Assembly: GCA_029961055.1 (NCBI GenBank)
Contig: JASBVM010000051.1
Coordinates: 28,564-92,563 of the forward strand
DNA length: 64,000 nucleotides
Direction: 5' to 3'
Origin: Bacillota bacterium
Lineage (GTDB): Bacteria > Bacillota > Sulfobacillia > JAIMAT01
Position 1 is the first letter of the stretch, and the number at the start of each line of letters is the position of its first letter. The notes beneath the pieces were generated by a model. The model saw nothing but the letters and a program-made list of their open reading frames with translations. It made no database searches and was not told the origin of the DNA. Shown here in pieces: positions 19,016-28,675 of this stretch. The translations under genes were made by a program, and so were the position numbers.

Positions 19016-19102
19016 CCCCCTCCGCCAGGGATAGTCTCAGGTCGCCAGTCCGGGGCCTATTCCCGATGGCAACATCCTACCGCGCCTGGGAGTCGCGCCG
19101 TC

Positions 19103-20005
19103 TCACGACCTCCCGTTCTCGTCGGCGTAACCCAGCGAGCGGAGCCGGCCCGGGTGGTCGCGCCAGTCCTCCTTCACCTTGACGTAGAGGTCGAGGTAGA
19201 TCGGGGTGCCGAAGAGCGCCTCGATCTGCTGCCGCGCCCGGCTGCCGATCTCGCGCAGCATGCGCCCGCGCTGGCCGATGACGATCCCTTTCTGGGAGTC
19301 GCGCTCGACCCAGATCGTCGCCCCCACGTAGAGGCGGCCCTGGGGCCGCGGCTCCAGCGCCTCGACGGTGACGGCGGTGGAGTACGGGATCTCTTCCCGG
19401 GTCAGCTCGAACACCTGTTCGCGGATCAGCTCGGCCATCACCCGCTCCTCCGGCTGGTCCGTCCGCTCGCCCTCGGGGAAGTAGGCCGGTCCCTCGGGCA
19501 TGGCGGCCAGGACGCCCTCGCGCAGTTCGGGCAGCCCCGCGCCGGTCAGCGCGGAGACGCGCCAGCGCCGCGCGTAGGGCGCCAGGGAGGCGTAGGCTTC
19601 CTCGCGCCGCTCCAGCGTCGCCGCGTCGACCAGGTCGATCTTGTTGACCACCAGGTGGAGGGGCGCCTCGGCCCGGGCGATCCGCTCGGCCGCCTTCCGC
19701 TCCGCCTCCCGGGGCTCGCGGTCGGCGGCCACCACGTGGAGCACCAGCTCGACGCCCTCCAGCGCCCCTTCGGCCACGCGCTCCATGTACTCGCCCAGCC
19801 GGCTCTGCGGCCGGTGGAGGCCGGGCGTGTCCAGGAAGACCACCTGCCCGCCGGGGTGGTGGAGGACGCCGGCGATCCGGTGGCGCGTCGTCTGCGGCTT
19901 GGACGAGACGATGGAGACCTTGGTCCCCAGGAGCGCGTTGAGCAGCGTCGACTTGCCGACGTTGGGCCGTCCGGCCAGGACGGCGAAGCCCGACCGGTAG
20001 CTCAT
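19103..20005 (-). CDS. era: GTPase Era
   Basis: A 300-residue Era GTPase required for 16S rRNA maturation and 30S assembly. G1 is GRPNVGKST (residues 13-21), then the switch region SSKPQTTRHRIAG, G3 DTPG, G4 NKIDLVD and G5 SALTG. The C-terminal KH domain includes KGIVIGQRGRMLREIGSRAR, which binds the 3' end of 16S rRNA. The start overlaps the DUF502 stop in ATGA. ybeY, dgkA and recO in the same run mirror the usual Bacillota order. Confidence 0.97.
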   Translation of the reverse strand: MSYRSGFAVLAGRPNVGKSTLLNALLGTKVSIVSSKPQTTRHRIAGVLHHPGGQVVFLDTPGLHRPQSRLGEYMERVAEGALEGVELVLHVVAADREPREAERKAAERIARAEAPLHLVVNKIDLVDAATLERREEAYASLAPYARRWRVSALTGAGLPELREGVLAAMPEGPAYFPEGERTDQPEERVMAELIREQVFELTREEIPYSTAVTVEALEPRPQGRLYVGATIWVERDSQKGIVIGQRGRMLREIGSRARQQIEALFGTPIYLDLYVKVKEDWRDHPGRLRSLGYADENGRS

Positions 20006-20538
20006 GCCCTCCCGCCCCCCTGGCGCCGGGCGGGGCCCTCGGCGCCGCCCGGCCCGGCGGTGTCGCCGCGCGGAGCCGGCACCACCATGCCCGCGGAGAC
20101 GATGACGCGCATCGCTTCCTCGACGCTCATGTCGACGAAGACCACCTCGTCGCGCGGGACCATCACCCGGCTGCCCGAGGCCGGGTTGGGGGTGGTCGGG
20201 ATGAAGACGTTGACCAGCGATCCGGGCGCAGCCCGCGAGCCGCCGCGGTCCGCCCGGCCGTCGCCGGCGGCGGGCGGGCCGGGCCAGCGCTCGCCCAGGC
20301 CCCCGGGGTCCCTCGTCACGAAGCCGGGCGACCAGAAACCCCGCCGCAGCCCCGGCAGGTGCCAGGGCAGGAAGCTGAAGAGCACGCCGCGCAAGAAGCT
20401 GTCGGTCCAGGTGAAAAGCAGGCAGAGGGCGTAGACGGTGGCCACCACCGGCACCAGCGCGCCCAGCCCGCTCAGGAAGAGCGTCCTCAGCCTGGCGAGG
20501 AAGGGCTCCCCGATCCGTCGCCACCTCCGCCTGCTCAT
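20002..20538 (-). CDS. DUF502-like membrane protein, internally shortened
   Basis: A 178-residue protein. The N-terminus (LSGLGALVPVVATVYALCLLF) matches the first membrane helix of DUF502, and the C-terminal part (FWSPGFVT, then LVNVFIPTTPNPASG, VPRDEVVFVDMSVEEAMRVI) matches its soluble half. The second membrane helix and the IPLVRSIY-like segment normally between them are missing, and a Gly/Ala/Arg-rich stretch (about 95-108) is inserted. The family is linked to membrane or photosynthetic functions without a defined activity. It overlaps era and dgkA by ATGA junctions, so it is probably expressed. Confidence 0.7.
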   Translation of the reverse strand: MSRRRWRRIGEPFLARLRTLFLSGLGALVPVVATVYALCLLFTWTDSFLRGVLFSFLPWHLPGLRRGFWSPGFVTRDPGGLGERWPGPPAAGDGRADRGGSRAAPGSLVNVFIPTTPNPASGSRVMVPRDEVVFVDMSVEEAMRVIVSAGMVVPAPRGDTAGPGGAEGPARRQGGGRA

Positions 20539-21077
20539 CGCACCCCGCGCCCCCCGCTCGCTCCATGCCCTCCGCGACCCCCGCGCGGCCCGCCCGCCCA
20601 GGCCAGAGCGGCCAGGACGAGCGCGCCCGCCAGGACCAGCCCCTCCCGCCAGCCGCTCTCCAGCAGACGCCGGACGACCCACCCCGGCTCCAGCGCGGCC
20701 GGGAGCAGGACACCCAGCGCCACCGCCAGCGCCCCCGCCGCCATCACCAGGACCGCGCCGGCGGAGACGTCCTTGGCGCGCCCCGCCTTGGGGTGGAGGC
20801 GGGGCATCGCCAGGTCGACCGCTTCCTCCACCGCCGTGTTGAAGAGTTCCCCGGCCAGGACCAGCGCGATGGCCACCGCGACCACCGCCAGCCGGGTGCC
20901 GCCCACCTCCAGCCACCAGCCGGCGGCCAGGGCGAGGTAGGCGGCGACCACGTCGATGCGGAAGTTGGGCTCGGTCCGCCAGGCGTTGGCCAGGCCGCGG
21001 AACGCGTAGCGGAAGGAGTCCAGCCGGCTCCGCGCCCGCAGCGGCGGGCGCCTCACGGGCCGGCCCGGCGGCTTCAT
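20535..21077 (-). CDS. dgkA: Diacylglycerol/undecaprenol kinase family protein
   Basis: A 180-residue DgkA-type integral membrane kinase. After SFRYAFRGLANAWRTEPNFRI come three membrane helices with the catalytic signature ELFNTAVEEAVDLAMPRLHP followed by AKDVSAGAVLVMA. Gram-positive members phosphorylate undecaprenol, feeding cell-wall synthesis. The C-terminus has an extra membrane helix and a Gly/Arg-rich tail not typical of the about 120-130-residue family. It sits between ybeY and DUF502 with 4-nt overlaps on both sides. Confidence 0.88.
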   Translation of the reverse strand: MKPPGRPVRRPPLRARSRLDSFRYAFRGLANAWRTEPNFRIDVVAAYLALAAGWWLEVGGTRLAVVAVAIALVLAGELFNTAVEEAVDLAMPRLHPKAGRAKDVSAGAVLVMAAGALAVALGVLLPAALEPGWVVRRLLESGWREGLVLAGALVLAALAWAGGPRGGRGGHGASGGRGVR

Positions 21078-21574
21078 CCCCCGGCCTCCCGCCGGAGGCC
21101 GAACTCGGCCAGGACCGCTTCCGTCTCGGCCATCATCCGCTCCTCTTCCTCCGGCTCCTGGTGGTCCCAGCCGAGCACGTGGAGCGTGCCGTGGACGACC
21201 AGGAAGGCCATCTCCCGTTCCAGCGAGTGCCCGTACTCGCCCGCCTGGCGGCGCGCCGTGGGGAGGCTGACCACCACGTCGCCCAGGAGGAGCGGCGGCG
21301 CCTCGCGGGCGCGCGGGGCGGCCGATCCGGCCAGGCGACGGATCTCCTCGGGCTCGTACTGGGGGAAGGAGAGGACGTCGGTGGGCCGGTCGACGCCCCG
21401 GTGGAGGCGGTTGAGGCGCCGGACCTCCTCGTCGCCCGTCACCGTCACGTCCAGCTCACCCGCGCCCACCCCCGCACGCTCCAGCGCCCGCTGGCCGACC
21501 CGCTCCAGGAGCCCTTCAAGCGCCGGATCGATGCCCTCGTCGCTGGGCAGCTCCACCCTCACCCGGACGGTCAC
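21074..21574 (-). CDS. ybeY: Endoribonuclease YbeY
   Basis: A 166-residue YbeY/UPF0054 enzyme acting in 16S rRNA 3'-end maturation and ribosome quality control. The zinc signature HGTLHVLGWDH (about 128-138) is intact and NRLHRGVDRPTDVLSFP is the conserved front half. The GTG start lies 59 nt inside the pgpH reading frame's end. Neighbours era and dgkA are its usual partners, and Era and YbeY act on the same rRNA region. Confidence 0.95.
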   Translation of the reverse strand: MTVRVRVELPSDEGIDPALEGLLERVGQRALERAGVGAGELDVTVTGDEEVRRLNRLHRGVDRPTDVLSFPQYEPEEIRRLAGSAAPRAREAPPLLLGDVVVSLPTARRQAGEYGHSLEREMAFLVVHGTLHVLGWDHQEPEEEERMMAETEAVLAEFGLRREAGG

Positions 21575-23750
21575 CCTCGCCGACCTCCCTCTCCAGCTCC
21601 TCGATCATCCGGTTGTCCGGATACTCCACGCGGTGGTGGTAGGCTCCCGTCAGCACCCGGACGAAGGTCTCCCGGATCGTGTCCAGGTCGCGGAGCGTCA
21701 GGTCCGAACGATCGAGCTGGCCGTCCGCCAGCCGGTCCTGGATGATCTTCCGCACCATTCCCTCGATGTGCTGGGGCGTCGGCCGCTCCAGCGAGCGCAC
21801 GGCCGCCTCCGAGCCGTCGGCCAGCATGACGATCGCCGTCTCGCGGCTGTGCGGGCGCGGTCCGGTGTGGCGGAACTGCGCCTCGGGCGGCGGCGAGCCC
21901 GCCTGGCTGGCGGCCCGATGATAGAAATAGCTCACCAGGGCGGTCCCGTGGTGTTCGGGGATGAACGCCTGGATCTCCTCGGGGAGCCCGTACTCCCGGG
22001 CCAGCTCCAGCCCGTCGCGCACGTGCGACTGGACGATCAGCGCGCTCAGGTAGGGCGAGAGGCGGTCGTGCGGGTTCTCGCCGGTGAACTGGTTCTCGAC
22101 GAAGAAGTAGGGCCGGCGGATCTTGCCCACGTCGTGGTAGTAGGCGCCCACCCGGGCCAGGAGCCCGTTGGCGCCGACGGCGTCGGCCGCCGCCTCGGCG
22201 AGGTTGGCCACCATCAGGCTGTGGTGGTAGGTGCCGGGCGCCTGGGTGATCAGGAGTCGCAGGAGCGGCTGGTCGGGGTTGGCCAGCTCCATCAGGCGGA
22301 TCGGCGTCAGGATGCCGAAGGCTTCCGCCAGCGGAAGCATGCCGATGGTGGTCACCCCGCCCAGCAGGAGGCCGCCGGCCGCGGCGGCGAGGACGTCGAT
22401 CCAGAGGGTGGCGCTGCCGAGGGGCGTCGGCGAGAGCAGCCCCTCCACCGCCAGGGTGGCCACCGCCTGGACCAGACCCACCAGGAGGCCGGCGCGGAGG
22501 ATGTCGCTGCGCAGCCGCACCCGGCGGACCGCCTCCACGCCCATCAGGGCGCCCGCCCCCAGCACCAGCGTCAGCGCCGGCTGGGGCGAGAGGACGAAGC
22601 CCAGCACCCCGCCCAGGAGGACGGCGACCACCACGCCCAGCATGGGCTCGAAGGTGATGGTGACCAGCATGGCCGTCCCCGCCAGGGGCGCCAGGAAGGC
22701 CGAGACGGGGCGCAGGAGGAGCGAGAGCGCCAGCGCGCTGGCCATGGTCAGCGCCAGGAGCGCCAGGTGGCTCACCCGGCTCCAGACATGCGGCCAGAAC
22801 CGCCGGAGGAAGAGCGCCAGCAGCGCCACCACCAGCCCCGCCCAGACCGCCGCGCCGCCTGCCGCGCGCAGGCGGTCCAGCGGCCCGGCGGCGCGGAGCA
22901 GGCCGGCTTCCCGGAGAAGCTCCACCTGCTCGGGGGTCACCCGCTCGCCCTCGCGGACGATCACCTCGCCGCGCAGGATCATCTGGTCCGGCACCGCCCG
23001 CCGGGCGGCCTCCACGGCCTGCGCGGTCCGCTGCCTGTCCTCGAAGGTGTTGGGCTGGAGGCGGGCCGCCCCCAGGTCGGCCATGAACTGGCGGAGGCCG
23101 GCGGTGAAGTCCATCTGGGCGGTGGCCAGGCGGAGGTCGCTCTGGTAGGCGGAGAGGTTGGCCTGGGTGATCTCCTGCCCCAGCTCCCTGGAGACCGCCT
23201 GGTCCAGCATCCGCTCCACCGAGTCGACCGTACGGTCGCTGGCGGTCAGGATCTCCCGGAGCGCCTGCCGGGTGGTGGGCAGGTCGAGCCGGCTCTCCAG
23301 GAGCGTCATCTTCTGGTCGAGGGGGAGCTGGGCGGCGCGTACCTGGCGGACGACGGAGAAGTCGTTCTGGATCTGATCGAGGACGCGCCCGGTGACCGTG
23401 GGGTCGCGCCGCATCACCGGAGCCACGTGGCTGGCCGCTTCCTGCCGGAGCTTCTCGGTGGTCCGGCGGTCGACGAAGTCGTGGGGGGCCTTGAGCGTGA
23501 CGGGCGCCACCTGCCCGGCCCTGACCGTCAGCGTCCGCGGCCAGGCGGCGGTGCCCAGGACGAGGGCGAGCACCAGCCAGAGGCCGGCGACCAGGAGGGT
23601 CCGCTGCGCGCGCCGGCCCGGCGCGATGCGCGCGAAGAGGCGGCGGACCGCCTCCCGCGCCCGCACCGCATCCTGCGGCCCCCTGCCCTGCGACGGCGGC
23701 AACGGCCTCGCCCTACTTCCTGCCGTCCCGGGAGCGCTCGGCCTCCTCAT
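21516..23750 (-). CDS. pgpH: Membrane HD-domain phosphodiesterase PgpH (7TM-HD family)
   Basis: A protein of up to 744 residues: a short N-terminal helix (about 45-65), a long extracytoplasmic 7TMR-HDED region, seven membrane helices (about 290-475), then a cytoplasmic HD domain with [20 protein letters not shown] and [15 protein letters not shown]. Homologues hydrolyse cyclic di-AMP. The ATG at 23750 overlaps phoH by 38 nt; an alternative GTG at 23666, 47 nt after the phoH stop and behind AGGA, would give a more usual N-terminus. The C-terminus overlaps ybeY. Confidence 0.92.
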   Translation of the reverse strand: MRRPSAPGTAGSRARPLPPSQGRGPQDAVRAREAVRRLFARIAPGRRAQRTLLVAGLWLVLALVLGTAAWPRTLTVRAGQVAPVTLKAPHDFVDRRTTEKLRQEAASHVAPVMRRDPTVTGRVLDQIQNDFSVVRQVRAAQLPLDQKMTLLESRLDLPTTRQALREILTASDRTVDSVERMLDQAVSRELGQEITQANLSAYQSDLRLATAQMDFTAGLRQFMADLGAARLQPNTFEDRQRTAQAVEAARRAVPDQMILRGEVIVREGERVTPEQVELLREAGLLRAAGPLDRLRAAGGAAVWAGLVVALLALFLRRFWPHVWSRVSHLALLALTMASALALSLLLRPVSAFLAPLAGTAMLVTITFEPMLGVVVAVLLGGVLGFVLSPQPALTLVLGAGALMGVEAVRRVRLRSDILRAGLLVGLVQAVATLAVEGLLSPTPLGSATLWIDVLAAAAGGLLLGGVTTIGMLPLAEAFGILTPIRLMELANPDQPLLRLLITQAPGTYHHSLMVANLAEAAADAVGANGLLARVGAYYHDVGKIRRPYFFVENQFTGENPHDRLSPYLSALIVQSHVRDGLELAREYGLPEEIQAFIPEHHGTALVSYFYHRAASQAGSPPPEAQFRHTGPRPHSRETAIVMLADGSEAAVRSLERPTPQHIEGMVRKIIQDRLADGQLDRSDLTLRDLDTIRETFVRVLTGAYHHRVEYPDNRMIEELEREVGEGDRPGEGGAAQRRGHRSGA

Positions 23751-24714
23751 AGCGCTCGTAGGCCTGGATCACCTTCTGCACCAGCGGATGGCGGACCACG
23801 TCGGTCTCCTGCAGGTAGACGAAGGCGATGCCCTCGATGCCCTGGAGGATGCCGCGCACCACCTGGAGGCCGGAGTACTGGTCGCGGGGCAGGTCGACCT
23901 GGGTGACGTCGCCCGTGATCACCGCCTTGGAGCCGAAGCCGAGGCGGGTGAGGAACATCTTCATCTGCTCCGGCGTCGTGTTCTGCGCCTCGTCCAGGAT
24001 GACGAAGGAGTCGTCCAGCGTGCGGCCGCGCATGTAGGCCAGCGGCGCCACCTCGATGATGCCCCGCGAGACGTAGCGCTCGAAGGTGTCGACGCCCAGC
24101 ATGTCCCAGAGCGCGTCGTGGAGCGGCCGCAGGTAGGGGTTGACCTTCTCCTGCAGGTCGCCGGGCAGGAAGCCCAGCTTCTCCCCCGCCTCCACCGCCG
24201 GCCGCGTGAGCACCAGGCGGACGAAGCGCCGCTCGCGCAGCGCGGCCACGGCCATGGCCACCGCCAGGTAGGTCTTGCCCGTGCCGGCGGGGCCGATGCC
24301 GAAGACGATGTCGTTGCGGCGGATCGCCTCCACGTAGCGGCGCTGCCCCAGCGTCTTGGGATGGACCTGCCGGCCGCGGGGCGTGGTCAGAATGGCGTCC
24401 CGCGCGACCTCGCCCAGCCGCTGCACCTCGCCGCGCCGCGCCAGGTCGATGGCGTAGTGCACGTCCTGACTGGAGATCTCCTGCCCCTGGGACTGGAGCT
24501 CCACCAGCTGCTCCACCAGTTCGCGAACCTGTTCCGTCGACTCCGGGGAACCGGAGATGGCCAGCTCGTTGCCGCGGGCGACGATCTCCACGTCGAAGGC
24601 CCGCTCCATGGCCTTGAGAGGCTCTTCCTGACGGCCGGCCAGAAGGCGGGCCGCGTCATCGGGGATCAGGATCTGCCGGGTGGAGACATTCTTCGCCGGC
24701 AAGCTCGGCATCAA
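23713..24714 (-). CDS. phoH: PhoH-like ATPase
   Basis: A 333-residue PhoH/YbeZ-type protein: an N-terminal KH-like region ([17 protein letters not shown]), then the PhoH ATPase with Walker A GPAGTGKT (about 142-149), Walker [10 protein letters not shown] and the sensor [15 protein letters not shown]. It is thought to act as an RNA helicase or ATPase alongside YbeY. The start overlaps the yqfD stop in ATGA, so sporulation gene yqfD and phoH are coupled, as in other Bacillota. Confidence 0.95.
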   Translation of the reverse strand: MMPSLPAKNVSTRQILIPDDAARLLAGRQEEPLKAMERAFDVEIVARGNELAISGSPESTEQVRELVEQLVELQSQGQEISSQDVHYAIDLARRGEVQRLGEVARDAILTTPRGRQVHPKTLGQRRYVEAIRRNDIVFGIGPAGTGKTYLAVAMAVAALRERRFVRLVLTRPAVEAGEKLGFLPGDLQEKVNPYLRPLHDALWDMLGVDTFERYVSRGIIEVAPLAYMRGRTLDDSFVILDEAQNTTPEQMKMFLTRLGFGSKAVITGDVTQVDLPRDQYSGLQVVRGILQGIEGIAFVYLQETDVVRHPLVQKVIQAYERYEEAERSRDGRK

Positions 24715-25979
24715 CCTCCCGGAGGAGCCGTCCGCCCCTCCTGCCCGGCGCCCCCTGGAACGGGTGCGGGCTCCACCGCCCGGGCGACGCCGATCTCCTC
24801 GATGGTCTCCAGCTGCACCCAGACCCCGACCCGCTGGGCCGTCCGCTGCACCACCTGCGTCCGCTCCTCCACGATGCGCGCGCCGCGGACGAGCTGGCGT
24901 CGAATCAGGGCCAGGGCGCTCTCGCGGGCCGCCCGCTCCGCGGCATGGACGTCGCGTCGCCGGAGCACGGTGGCGTTTTCATTATACTGCACGCGCCGGA
25001 CGCTCACGGGCAGCCAGAGGTGCCGCCACTGGGCCGGCAGCACCTCCACCACCCGGCGCCGGTACTGCCCGAAGGGCGGCGCCTGCCACCACGGCGGCCA
25101 GCCCACCTCCAGGCGCGCGCCCAGCACCTCCACCTGCCAGCGCGCGTACGAGCGACCCGTGGGCACCTCCGCCGGGTAGACCAGGGCGGCTTCGGCGTAG
25201 GCGCTGTACCAGACCCGCCCCAGGACCCGGCCGCGGGCGTGGACCCAGAGGACACCCTCGCCCTCGCCGCCGCCCTCGCGGGCGACCGGCACCTGGCCGC
25301 TGATCAGGACCCGGCCCGGCTCCACGATGTCGCCCGGCTTCACCTGGGCCAGGCCCTGCTCCGCCTCCACCCGGACCACCTGCGCCTCCCGCCGGGCGAC
25401 CACGTCGGCGGGCCGGGCGGGCGCCGGCTTCGGTTCGGGCAGCTTCTCCACCACCCGCACCAGCGCCCGGGAGCCCTGGATGCGGATGCCGGCCCAGGCC
25501 ACCTGCGGCAGCGAGCGCTCCAGGGCACCCGCCACCCTCGCCGGGTCGATCAGCGGCCGGAAGGCCCCCGGCTTCAGCCCCTCCCGGGCGAGCACGGCCA
25601 GGATGGCCTGGCGGGGGAGCTGGTGGTTCCCCCGCACCTCGACGAACCAGACGAAGTTGGACAGCAGGTAGACGAAGAGGAGCGCCAGCGCGGCGCCGCC
25701 CACCCAGCCGCGGTGCGCCCGCATCCTGCGCGCGAGGAAGGGCGCTCCCCCGCGCTCCCGGATCCGGACCCGGACGCGCAGGCCGCGCGCGGCACGGCGC
25801 AGCGCCGGCAGGTCGCGGAGCCGGAGGAGGAGCTCCAGCCCGCCATCCTCCCGCGCGGTCCGCACCCCCCAGACGGGCACGTCTTCCTGCATCAGCCGGT
25901 TGAGCAGCCGCTCCGGCCTCCGCCCGCTGAGCGTCACCCGCAGGAAGCCCCTCCACCAGAGCGCCAGCCTCAGCCCCAT
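24711..25979 (-). CDS. yqfD: Sporulation protein YqfD
   Basis: A 422-residue protein with the YqfD layout: a cytoplasmic N-terminal domain (LSGRRPERLLNRLMQEDVPVW), one membrane helix (about 93-113, ending FVWFVEVRGN), and a large outer domain starting with a POTRA-like segment and containing VKPGDIVEPGRVLISGQVP. It is expressed in the mother cell under SigE in Bacillus and is needed for efficient sporulation. It overlaps yqfC by 10 nt, and phoH follows in ATGA. The C-terminal tail is Pro/Gly-rich. Confidence 0.9.
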   Translation of the reverse strand: MGLRLALWWRGFLRVTLSGRRPERLLNRLMQEDVPVWGVRTAREDGGLELLLRLRDLPALRRAARGLRVRVRIRERGGAPFLARRMRAHRGWVGGAALALLFVYLLSNFVWFVEVRGNHQLPRQAILAVLAREGLKPGAFRPLIDPARVAGALERSLPQVAWAGIRIQGSRALVRVVEKLPEPKPAPARPADVVARREAQVVRVEAEQGLAQVKPGDIVEPGRVLISGQVPVAREGGGEGEGVLWVHARGRVLGRVWYSAYAEAALVYPAEVPTGRSYARWQVEVLGARLEVGWPPWWQAPPFGQYRRRVVEVLPAQWRHLWLPVSVRRVQYNENATVLRRRDVHAAERAARESALALIRRQLVRGARIVEERTQVVQRTAQRVGVWVQLETIEEIGVARAVEPAPVPGGAGQEGRTAPPGG

Positions 25980-26314
25980 GGCCGCTTCCTCCGCTCGCCC
26001 GGCCGCTCCGGCCGCGCCTGTCCCTCCGGCCGGACCGGGCGCTCGAGGCGGATGGAGGCGATCCGGCCGGCGAGGACGAGCTGCTCGCGGTCCATCTTGC
26101 GCACCACCAGCTCCTCTCCGCCCACCAGCAGGAGGCCGATGCGGGTGGCGACCCGGATCTCTTCCGGCGTGTAGCGGACGAGGCCGCGGTGATTCTCCAG
26201 CAGGAGCATCACCTGGCCGATCAGCGTCAGCCGGGGCAGGTCGAGGAGGGTGTCGTCCGGCAGCTCGAGCCACGCTTCGAGGGCGCCCGCCAGCCCGCTG
26301 GGCCGCTCTGGCAA
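25970..26314 (-). CDS. yqfC: Sporulation protein YqfC
   Basis: A 114-residue protein carrying the YqfC core LELPDDTLLDLPRLTLIGQV and LLLENHRGLVRYTPEEIRV. It is a small sporulation protein of unknown mechanism, always paired with yqfD. The start appears to be TTG with GGGAGG only 3 nt upstream; no better start exists before the conserved core. The Arg/Pro-rich tail overlaps yqfD. It follows rpsU but is separated from it by a terminator. Confidence 0.85.
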   Translation of the reverse strand: MPERPSGLAGALEAWLELPDDTLLDLPRLTLIGQVMLLLENHRGLVRYTPEEIRVATRIGLLLVGGEELVVRKMDREQLVLAGRIASIRLERPVRPEGQARPERPGERRKRPWG

Positions 26315-26369
26315 GGGCCTCCCTCCCTCTCGCGAGGAGTCTATGGACGTGGGTCGCCGGGTAGAAGCG

Positions 26370-26393
26370 GGGCGCCGGCCGGAGCCGGCGCCC
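26370..26393 (-). terminator. GC hairpin between rpsU and yqfC
   Basis: GGGCGCCGGC (26370-26379), loop CGGA, GCCGGCGCCC (26384-26393): a perfect 10-bp stem 23 nt beyond the rpsU stop. It lacks a U tract and shares its GGGCGCC core with other hairpins in the window. Confidence 0.65.
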
Positions 26394-26416
26394 TGCGAGG
26401 CCGGGAGAGGATGCGG

Positions 26417-26590
26417 TCAGGCGCGCTTCCGCCGCGCGGCCTTCGACTTCTTCTTCCTGCGGACGCTGGGTTTGTCGTAGTACTCGTGGCGTCGCGCGTC
26501 CGCCAGAACACCGCTCTTCTGGCAGACCTTGCGGAACCGGCGGAGGGTGGCGTCCAGCGACTCGTTCTCGCCCCGCACGACCTGGGCCAT
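26417..26590 (-). CDS. rpsU: Small ribosomal subunit protein bS21
   Basis: A 57-residue S21. The N-terminal [19 protein letters not shown] and [21 protein letters not shown] segments and the Lys/Arg-rich tail ending [12 protein letters not shown] are characteristic. It helps mRNA-16S rRNA pairing during initiation. ATG at 26590 has GGAGGGGAG upstream; an in-frame upstream extension is unlike the family. The promoter with a consensus TATAAT lies about 105 nt upstream. Confidence 0.96.
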   Translation of the reverse strand: MAQVVRGENESLDATLRRFRKVCQKSGVLADARRHEYYDKPSVRRKKKSKAARRKRA

Positions 26591-26926
26591 CTGCTCCCCT
26601 CCTTCCGGCCGCGGCGCGCGGATCCGGTCCGGCGCCGTCCGTCCGGAGACCGGGCGGCCTGGCCCATGGTACCGCATCGCCTGTCGGTGGCCTGATTATA
26701 GGCGAGAGTCGATCCCGCCGAACAGAGGTTTCGTGGGGCGGGTGCCGGACCGGCGCGCCCGGGGCCATCCCCCGCCGGTCCCGTCCCGGAGGTTAACGCC
26801 TGCTTCATCCAACCTTCGTCGACCCGCAACCCGCCCGGCGCTCACCCGGGATAGCCTGCCTACAGAACGGCGGCTCCGCCGGTCCCAGGGAAGCGGAGCC
26901 GCCCCACGAAAGCGAGGCGATCCCGC
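26591..26926. other. Divergent intergenic region between rpsU and the HxlR gene
   Basis: On the minus strand a consensus -10 TATAAT (26700 down to 26695) with a poor -35 should drive rpsU, leaving a leader of about 100 nt. On the plus strand an inverted repeat, GGCGGCTCCGC (26869-26879) and GCGGAGCCGCC (26893-26903), lies just upstream of the HxlR start and could be an operator or leader hairpin. No ORF is supported here. Confidence 0.55.
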
Positions 26927-27346
26927 ATGCCGGCCATCGGAAGCGCCACCCTCCCCTGGCGCGACGAGGAAGCGCCCTTCGACGCCCCCGCCCCGTCGGG
27001 GGGATCCCCCGCGGGGGCGCTGGAGGCGGCGCTGCGCACGTGCGGCCTGGTCTGCGACCGGTACATGGAGGCGACCCGGCTGGTGGAGAGGCGCTGGACG
27101 CTCCCCATCCTGGCCGCCCTCCTGGCCGGCCCGCGCCGTTTCAGCCAGATCGCGGAAGAGGTGCCCGGCCTCAGCGACCGGCTCCTCTCGCTCCGGCTCC
27201 GCGACCTGGCGCGCCGGGGCCTGGTGGTGCGCGAGGTGGAGGCGACCACGGTCCCCGTCCGCATCCGCTACCGGTTGAGCGAGAAGGGATACGACCTCTG
27301 GCGGACGGTGGTGGATCTCCACCGCTGGGCCGACCGCTGGCTCTGA
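26927..27346 (+). CDS. HxlR-family winged-helix transcriptional regulator
   Basis: A 139-residue protein. Residues 38-139 form an HxlR winged helix: CDRYMEATRLVERRWTLPIL, LLAGPRRFSQIAEEVPGLSDR (helix-turn-helix) and LVVREVEATTVPVRIRYRLSEKG (wing). Cys39 and Cys43 near the front could sense thiol or electrophile stress, as in some family members. The first 35 residues are a Pro/Gly-rich extension that may be untranslated or disordered. It stands alone between rpsU and ddl, so its target is not evident; the 11-bp inverted repeat upstream may be autoregulatory. Confidence 0.85.
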   Translation: MPAIGSATLPWRDEEAPFDAPAPSGGSPAGALEAALRTCGLVCDRYMEATRLVERRWTLPILAALLAGPRRFSQIAEEVPGLSDRLLSLRLRDLARRGLVVREVEATTVPVRIRYRLSEKGYDLWRTVVDLHRWADRWL

Positions 27347-27356
27347 GCCCGGAAGG

Positions 27357-28670
27357 CTACCCCGCCGGCTCGCCCGGGCCGGCCGCGTCGGCCGCCTCGT
27401 CCGGGTCGGGCAGGAGGCTGAGGCCGGCGCGGAGCCGGTGCCGCTCCAGCGCCAGCTCGATCAGCCGCTCCAGCAGCTTGGGGAGCGGCAGACCCGTCGC
27501 CTCCCAGAGCTTGGGGTACATGCTGATCGACGTGAAGCCGGGGATGGTGTTCAGCTCGTTGACGTAGAGCCGGCCGCTCCCCCGCTCCATCAGGAAGTCG
27601 ACCCGCGCCATCCCCTCGCAGCCCAGCGCCCGGTAGGCCTCCACCGCCAGCTGGCGGACGCGCTCGGTGGTGGGGCGGTCGAGCGGAGCCGGGATCAGGA
27701 GGGCGCTTCCTTCCTCGAGGTACTTGGCGCGGTAGTCGTAGAAGCTCCGGTGCGGGACGATCTCGCCGGGAAGCGAGGCCTCGGGCGAGCTGTTCCCGAG
27801 GACCGAGCACTCGATCTCCCGGGCGGGGATCGCCCGCTCCACCACCAGGCGGAGGTCGTAGCGGCCGGCCCGCTGGAGCGCCGCGGGCAGCCGCTCCGGG
27901 CGGTCGACGCGGGAGATGCCGACGCTGGAGCCGAGGTTGGCGGGCTTGACGAAGACCGGGTAGCCCAGCTCCTTCTCCACCCGCTCCGCCACCCGGCCGG
28001 GCTCCTCGTCGCGCCGGACGAGGAGGAAGGGGAGGACGGGCAGGCCGTGGGCGCGCAGGACGTCCTTGGTCAGCGCCTTGTCCATGGCCAGCGCCGAGGC
28101 CGTGACGCCCGCGCCCACGTACGGGATCCCGGCCACCTCCAGGAGGCCCTGGATCGAACCGTCCTCGCCGAAGGGGCCGTGCAGGACGGGGAAGACCACG
28201 TCCCACCGGCCGGGGGCCAGCCCGCCGGCTCCCGCCCCGCCCTCGCCGGGGAGCGGCCGGACACCCCCGGCGGCGAGCAGCCGCGCCCCCTCCGCGGGGA
28301 GCAGGGCCACGCCCTCGCCGCCCTCCTCGGGCGGGGCGCCGGCCGGGGCCTCCGCCTCGCCGGGCGCGGAGGCCCACGCGGCCAGCAGGCGGTGAAGCCG
28401 CTCCGGCTCGCCGCCCAGCCCCTTCAGCGCGGCGGCGGGCAGCTGCCGCCAGCGGCCGTCCCGGGAGATGGCCACCGGCACCGGTTCGAAGCGCGACCGG
28501 TCCAGGGCGGCGATCACGGTGGCGGCCGAGTGGACGGAGACCTCGTGCTCCGCCGAACGGCCCCCGAAGAGGACGGCCACCCTTAACCTGCGCCCGCCTG
28601 AAGCGCTGTCCTGCTCCAACCTCCTCGCCTCCACCCTCCGGGGCCTGCCGGTTGACGGCCCGGCTGCCAT
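27357..28670 (-). CDS. ddl: D-alanine--D-alanine ligase
   Basis: An ATP-grasp ligase that makes D-Ala-D-Ala for peptidoglycan. Motifs: VAVLFGGRSAEHEVSVHSA, the VFPVLHGPFGEDGSIQGLLE substrate loop, KALTKDVL, VFVKPANLGSSVGISRV and the metal-binding NELNTIPGFTSISMYP. An Ala/Gly-rich insert (about 95-150) lengthens the N-terminal domain. The ATG at 28670 lies 5 nt after mtaB but lacks a clear RBS; a GTG at 28580, just before VAVLFGG, is the alternative start. It converges with the HxlR gene. Confidence 0.94.
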   Translation of the reverse strand: MAAGPSTGRPRRVEARRLEQDSASGGRRLRVAVLFGGRSAEHEVSVHSAATVIAALDRSRFEPVPVAISRDGRWRQLPAAALKGLGGEPERLHRLLAAWASAPGEAEAPAGAPPEEGGEGVALLPAEGARLLAAGGVRPLPGEGGAGAGGLAPGRWDVVFPVLHGPFGEDGSIQGLLEVAGIPYVGAGVTASALAMDKALTKDVLRAHGLPVLPFLLVRRDEEPGRVAERVEKELGYPVFVKPANLGSSVGISRVDRPERLPAALQRAGRYDLRLVVERAIPAREIECSVLGNSSPEASLPGEIVPHRSFYDYRAKYLEEGSALLIPAPLDRPTTERVRQLAVEAYRALGCEGMARVDFLMERGSGRLYVNELNTIPGFTSISMYPKLWEATGLPLPKLLERLIELALERHRLRAGLSLLPDPDEAADAAGPGEPAG

Positions 28671-28675
28671 GGATT

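Noticed and set aside
26867..26903. The 11-bp inverted repeat before the HxlR gene as a terminator
   Set aside because: It lies upstream of a plus-strand start and far upstream of rpsU, with no gene ending there. Operator or leader hairpin is more likely.
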